DNA from: Coprinopsis marcescibilis
Taxonomy: Eukaryota > Basidiomycota > Agaricomycetes > Agaricales > Psathyrellaceae
Direction of reading: 5' to 3'
DNA: 64,000 nt
NCBI GenBank assembly: GCA_004369085.1
Contig: ML210168.1
Span: 596 to 64,595, forward strand
Positions 60,003-64,000 of this stretch are shown piece after piece. Both the position numbers and the translations under genes were made by a program. The notes under the pieces were generated by a model that worked only from the letters and a program-made list of their open reading frames with translations, was not told where the DNA came from and made no database searches. Every line of letters begins with the position of its first letter. Within the stretch, counting starts at the first letter, position 1.

Positions 60003-61164
60003 AAAAAGGGAAGTCTTTCTAGCTAGCTATCCGAAGAGTTGACCGCTGTGTTGGATGCTAGCGACGTCGATGGCAGGAAGTATATAAAGTTTAGGGCAGA
60101 TGGCTTCGCTTTGTGGTCGGAGATGGTGGTTGAGGGGGAGGGAAGGGGAGGAATCAACGAACGCAGCTTATGTCAGGTACGTGGGAAAAGGCCCAATTGC
60201 GCACGGACCCGCATTCTTCTGGAATAGGGAATACTTCATGTCGATGAAGATAATTATTCGAGAGAAATAAAAGAGCTCAGCGTCCAGGAAGGGAACGACG
60301 AGGACCGGATGGGGGACGCTTTGTTTGGTGTGCCTGCAGCCACAAGGTTCAACATACCCCGACAACGTCCAAATTGTGAAAGACACGCTAAAACACTTCC
60401 AAAGCAAGTCTACACAAACAAAAATCTACTGCCTAATCTTCCCGGGCTCCCCTGGCCAATTGAAAGCTTATCGTCCATGTAGAAGATATTGTATCTGGAG
60501 AATATATATATTGGCGGCGCCAGCGCTAATACTGAAGAGTTTGCGCCCAGCAATAGCCTCGTGGTATGGGCAACCCGCCGGACACCTGCTATACAAACCT
60601 TTTGTGATTCGCCATCTGCCCGATAAACTGTATCTTTTGCAGTACCTGCTCGGATACAGGCATGGACATGCACCACAGTTACCTTCATGGCTTTCAGACC
60701 AACCATAGCTCACTTGGCCTGCATCTTTGTCTCTAACATAACTTTTCGCCAAAATACAAGTCTTGGACCTGGCCTTGGACGACTTGGATTGTCGAGCTCT
60801 GCCTGTTTCAGAATACGTTTTTCCCAGCTGTGTTGGGCCTTCCTTGAGTTTTCCGACAGTAATGTACGTATATATTCGCAACTGCAAGTTTATGCAACGT
60901 TCATGGTGCAGAACAATCGTAGTTGCATGAAAACCGATTCCTCATCGAAAGTAACATTTCGGCCACAGCACAGGGATAGACCTAGCAAGCTCAAGAATAA
61001 CGATAAATTCAATCTGAAGTATATATATGTTCGTCGTACACCACAAGAAACCAAGAGGTACATTCGTACATAGATTCCGATCCAATTTAGAACATCTTCA
61101 AACACTGAAAAAAGTGCTGTCAACAACCCTGTCCCAAGAAAAGGACAATGAATAGATGAATAAC
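60003..61164. other. 1.16-kb intergenic region
   Basis: The left end is the forkhead promoter and the right end is the 3' region of the STRIPAK gene. AT-rich segments near 60,500 and 61,015-61,030 (AAGTATATATATGTTCG). Only short, motif-free frames occur. No gene is supported. Confidence 0.4.
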
Positions 61165-64000
61165 TCACCCATAAGCGTACTCAACCTCGTCAACACTCGG
61201 TCCAGTATGATCCCTCTGGACCAAGTCCTCCAGATCATCATCCAAATCCTCGACCGGATTAGAATCATCCAGTCCAAACGGTATAACGGGCCGAAGCCCA
61301 CCACTACCCGAACTTGACCTCCTCCTTCCGGCAGGGGACTTAGGCAACGCAGCCATTGTCTTTGGACTCATGTGCTGAAGCCAACTCGTCAGCGACCATT
61401 GCACATATAACACACAAACGAACCAAAGCATGTACAACTCACCTCCCAGTTGTTCAAATTCTCATCGACAGTCTCCTGATCATCCTTCCCGGGATCAAGA
61501 CGGTCTCCCAAATCCCCAATTGACACAATGCTCTCGCTATCACTAATATTATCCGTAATATGGCTGAAATCCTCTGGGAGACGGTGCCACGCCGAGTTAC
61601 CACTGCTAGCCGACTGTGATGGGTGGAATTGGCCACCTTCGCCTCCAGTCTGGTACTGCTCGTCGGACAAGCCAAGGTCAGACAGATATTCTTCGTACTC
61701 TTCTTCGAAGGCGATATCTTCCGTCATGTATGGCAGGAATATGGAGGGATTCGGGGCCTGCGCCCTAGAAGGCGGGAATACATCCGAATCAACAGTGTTC
61801 GGCGTACCCAACGGTCTTATGAGGCTGGACAATTGGGGATCTGCTTGCAGGCCTTCCAAATGGTTTGACATGCTTCCAGTACGGCGGTGAACAGGACCAT
61901 GCTGGTGTGGAGTGGAAGTCGGTCCATAACGCTTGTTGTTATCTTTTGGAATGCGGCAGTCAGTCTCGTGGACAATGGAATTGAATAACGAACGCACAGA
62001 ATTTGACGAGATACCGCAGGGCTTGTTCTTGAGTCTGCAGAACGGATCAGCACAACTCAATGCACGCGAACAGCCTGATCCGTGACTTACCTGTGCATCT
62101 CCCGCATCATCAGGCTCAGTTCCGGTCAACCACTCATCACGCAGATCAGGCCTACAATTGAGGTAGATGGCTGTGATAACCTTCATGTTAGCTGGGATAC
62201 CAACCCGTCAGTGTCACTTAGCCTTCGAAACGATAAACAACATACTCTGTCTCCACTTCCGTCCGCAAAACGGAACCTGGCTCTTAATCAACTTCAATAT
62301 ATGAAGCTGCAGCAGCGGGTGAGGGACCCTCAACACCCTCTTCAACACCGCCTAAAGGCCAAACACAGATCATCAGCTTGCTATTCCAACAAAAGACGCA
62401 ATAAAAACCCTTACCGAACTCTTATATTGAACAAGCATCCAAATCCTGTGCGACCTCCCCTTGGACAACTTCTGCATAATCTTTGCGAAATTAATCGTTG
62501 CAAAAAAGTTGCGCCACGAATATTCCGTAACCTGTTCAACTTCTTCCTCGTGCGTCTCCCCATTGGGCAGCGTAACAACCCGAGTAATAATCTGCCTAGG
62601 AGGTTTAATCATCTCGTCCTCCGGCCTCGCCATCTGTGGGTTCTTGGACAGATTGACTTGACAGTATCGGAAGAAACTTTTGACAACGGGAGTAAGCATC
62701 AGCACGTCCTATAGGTGGGCGACGTACTTGTTCTCAGGGGAATCAGCCTTGGACACGACCGTCTGTGCCACTTCTTGCAGACCAAACATCTTCAGGATCA
62801 GTAACAAGCAGTTTGTATCCAAGAGGTGCTGGCCAAGGTGATGGAACTTCATTACGTCTGGCAACAGGAAGATAGACATCAGCCATAGCCCGGAGACCTT
62901 GGTAAAATCCACACACGGGAAACTTTGAACCATTTCAACACAAGCAAGAGAATGGCTGACACGGCCTTGGAAGTAACTTCTCGGTGGCGAATGACATCAA
63001 TCTCGTCCAGAGTAGGTGGGGGCTGCTGAATCTGCTCAGGGGCTGCAACAGAGTAAACAAAGCTAAGACCAGCCATGTCACAAATCACTCACGAATGTTA
63101 CCCGGGAACACAGACGATGTAGATGTCTGTGGAAGCTGAATATTGTTCGCATTCGGTGAGACCGTTGCGAGTAACAACTTTAATAGGACCAACACCCATC
63201 CCGAAAGCACGGGCAACACAGAACTCTTCATAAACAAAGACCCATTCAGTTGTTACATTAACAATCGGATCCATAAATGAAAACACATACATAAATCTGT
63301 TCAACCCGTTTCAGTCGCAACAAATCTTCCTTTCGCTCCAACGCTTTTCGCCTCTCAGACGGTGTTTGTGCATTCGCCAGGGCAGCATTCGCTTCTGCAA
63401 TCTTCTCGTCCAACAGTTTCAGATCAGGCAATGGCTCTCCCGCTTCATCCTCCTGAGACGATCTATGGTCAGGACCACACCTTCCAATAAGGTAATTAGG
63501 ACTACTCACGTCGGCGACGTAGGTTGATGATCTCGCGTCATTTTCTGTCCCCGGCATGCGTTCCAACCCACTCTCAAACGACATACAATCCTCCCTTGTC
63601 CTCCACATCTGAGCCAACGCTAAACTCACATGCATATGTTTATTGAACAACCTATCCGCTTCCTCAACAGCAAACGGCACAAGCTTTGCGTCCCTCCCAA
63701 ACCTATGCTTCGAAAACGGGAACAAGAACGGTCGATTCTGATCCGTCTGGTACTGCTGCTTCTTTGGTTTCGGAGACGGTGGAGGAGAAGGCGCAGGCGT
63801 AGCAGGCTGGGGGTTCCCCCGAAAATATGAATTGCTCTGCGACATTTGCCCAGGGTACGATCCCTGTCCATGTCCCTGGTTCATTTGCATAATGTCTGGC
63901 TCATCGTGATGATAATGGTGCCGGATGGGGATCGGTGAATGCGCCTGAGAGAGCCGTCTGGTCAGCAGCGCTGGGTTTGCTAATCGCGAAATTGGGGCGT
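61165..64000 (-). CDS. Far11/STRIP-type STRIPAK subunit (partial, runs off right edge)
   Basis: Homologues are scaffold subunits of the STRIPAK phosphatase-kinase complex (yeast Far11, animal STRIP1/2, Neurospora HAM-2). From the right edge the frame is open: it passes through a His/Pro-rich stretch and MQMNQGHGQGSYPGQ, so the true start lies beyond 64,000. Exons then encode an N1221-like region (FAVEEADRLFNKHMHVSLAL, AQMWRTREDCMSFESGLERM, TTEWVFVYEEFCVARAFGMG) and a DUF3402-like region (PPTLDEIDVIRHREVTSKAV, HLGQHLLDTNCLLLILKMFG, QEVAQTVVSKADSPEN, YSWRNFFATINFAKIMQKLS). The C-terminus ends in acidic segments (EDLDDDLEDLVQRDHTG) at 61,165, or in one more short exon near 61,107. Several introns of about 50-60 nt are present. 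Exon boundaries were not all fixed. Confidence 0.82.

Noticed and set aside
1..64000. CRISPR arrays, operons, ribosome-binding sites, rRNA genes
   Set aside because: The genes are spliced and eukaryotic; no regularly spaced repeat array and no rRNA-like segment were seen.

Overview
The window is nuclear DNA from a mushroom-forming basidiomycete (Agaricomycete type). The signs are dense genes split by many introns of roughly 40-70 nt with GT..AG ends, fungal-type versions of conserved eukaryotic proteins, and basidiomycete retroelements. No bacterial or organellar features were seen. Species is not determined.

Region 1 (1-10,850) is a transposon graveyard. It holds three non-LTR (LINE-type) reverse transcriptase/RNase H fragments, a Ty1/copia fragment with one LINE copy inserted into it, a Tc1/mariner transposase relic, an approximately 245-bp insertion carrying a degenerate tRNA-like sequence, and a decayed ORF of a repeat-associated family.

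Region 2 (10,849-37,900) is gene-dense. In order: a DUF2433 metallophosphoesterase-like protein (-), MED13 (+), a BIG1/V-ATPase-assembly-type ER membrane protein (-), a mitochondrial acyl-CoA dehydrogenase (+), a short-chain dehydrogenase (+), an Mpo1-type dioxygenase (-), the SNARE SEC22 (+), an unrecognised disordered protein (+), RAT1/XRN2 (-), eIF2B delta (+), MTFP1/MTP18 (-) and an FHA-forkhead transcription factor (+). Most are in divergent pairs with 140-370 bp between start codons, or in convergent pairs.

Region 3 (37,896-47,150): an unrecognised protein whose 5' half and upstream sequence lie in a 1.5-kb CpG desert (-), the inositol hexakisphosphate kinase KCS1 (+), and a 14-exon meiotic RING-protein gene of the HEI10/CCNB1IP1 type (+). 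The last can be seen only after splicing. It contains a 7-nt microexon and a GC-AG intron.

Region 4 (47,497-64,000): a large serine-rich protein with a CUE-like C-terminus (-), a 2.4-kb spacer, MED18 (+), BCD1/ZNHIT6 (-), DRE2/anamorsin (-), a second forkhead factor (-) and a Far11/STRIP-type STRIPAK subunit (-) that runs off the right edge.

The coding content is mostly housekeeping: transcription (two Mediator subunits, two forkheads, RAT1), translation initiation, snoRNP assembly, Fe-S assembly, secretion, mitochondria and inositol pyrophosphates. No gene cluster with a shared pathway was found. Exon coordinates were derived by hand from splice sites and reading frame; coding lengths sum to whole codons for all genes where full exon lists are given.
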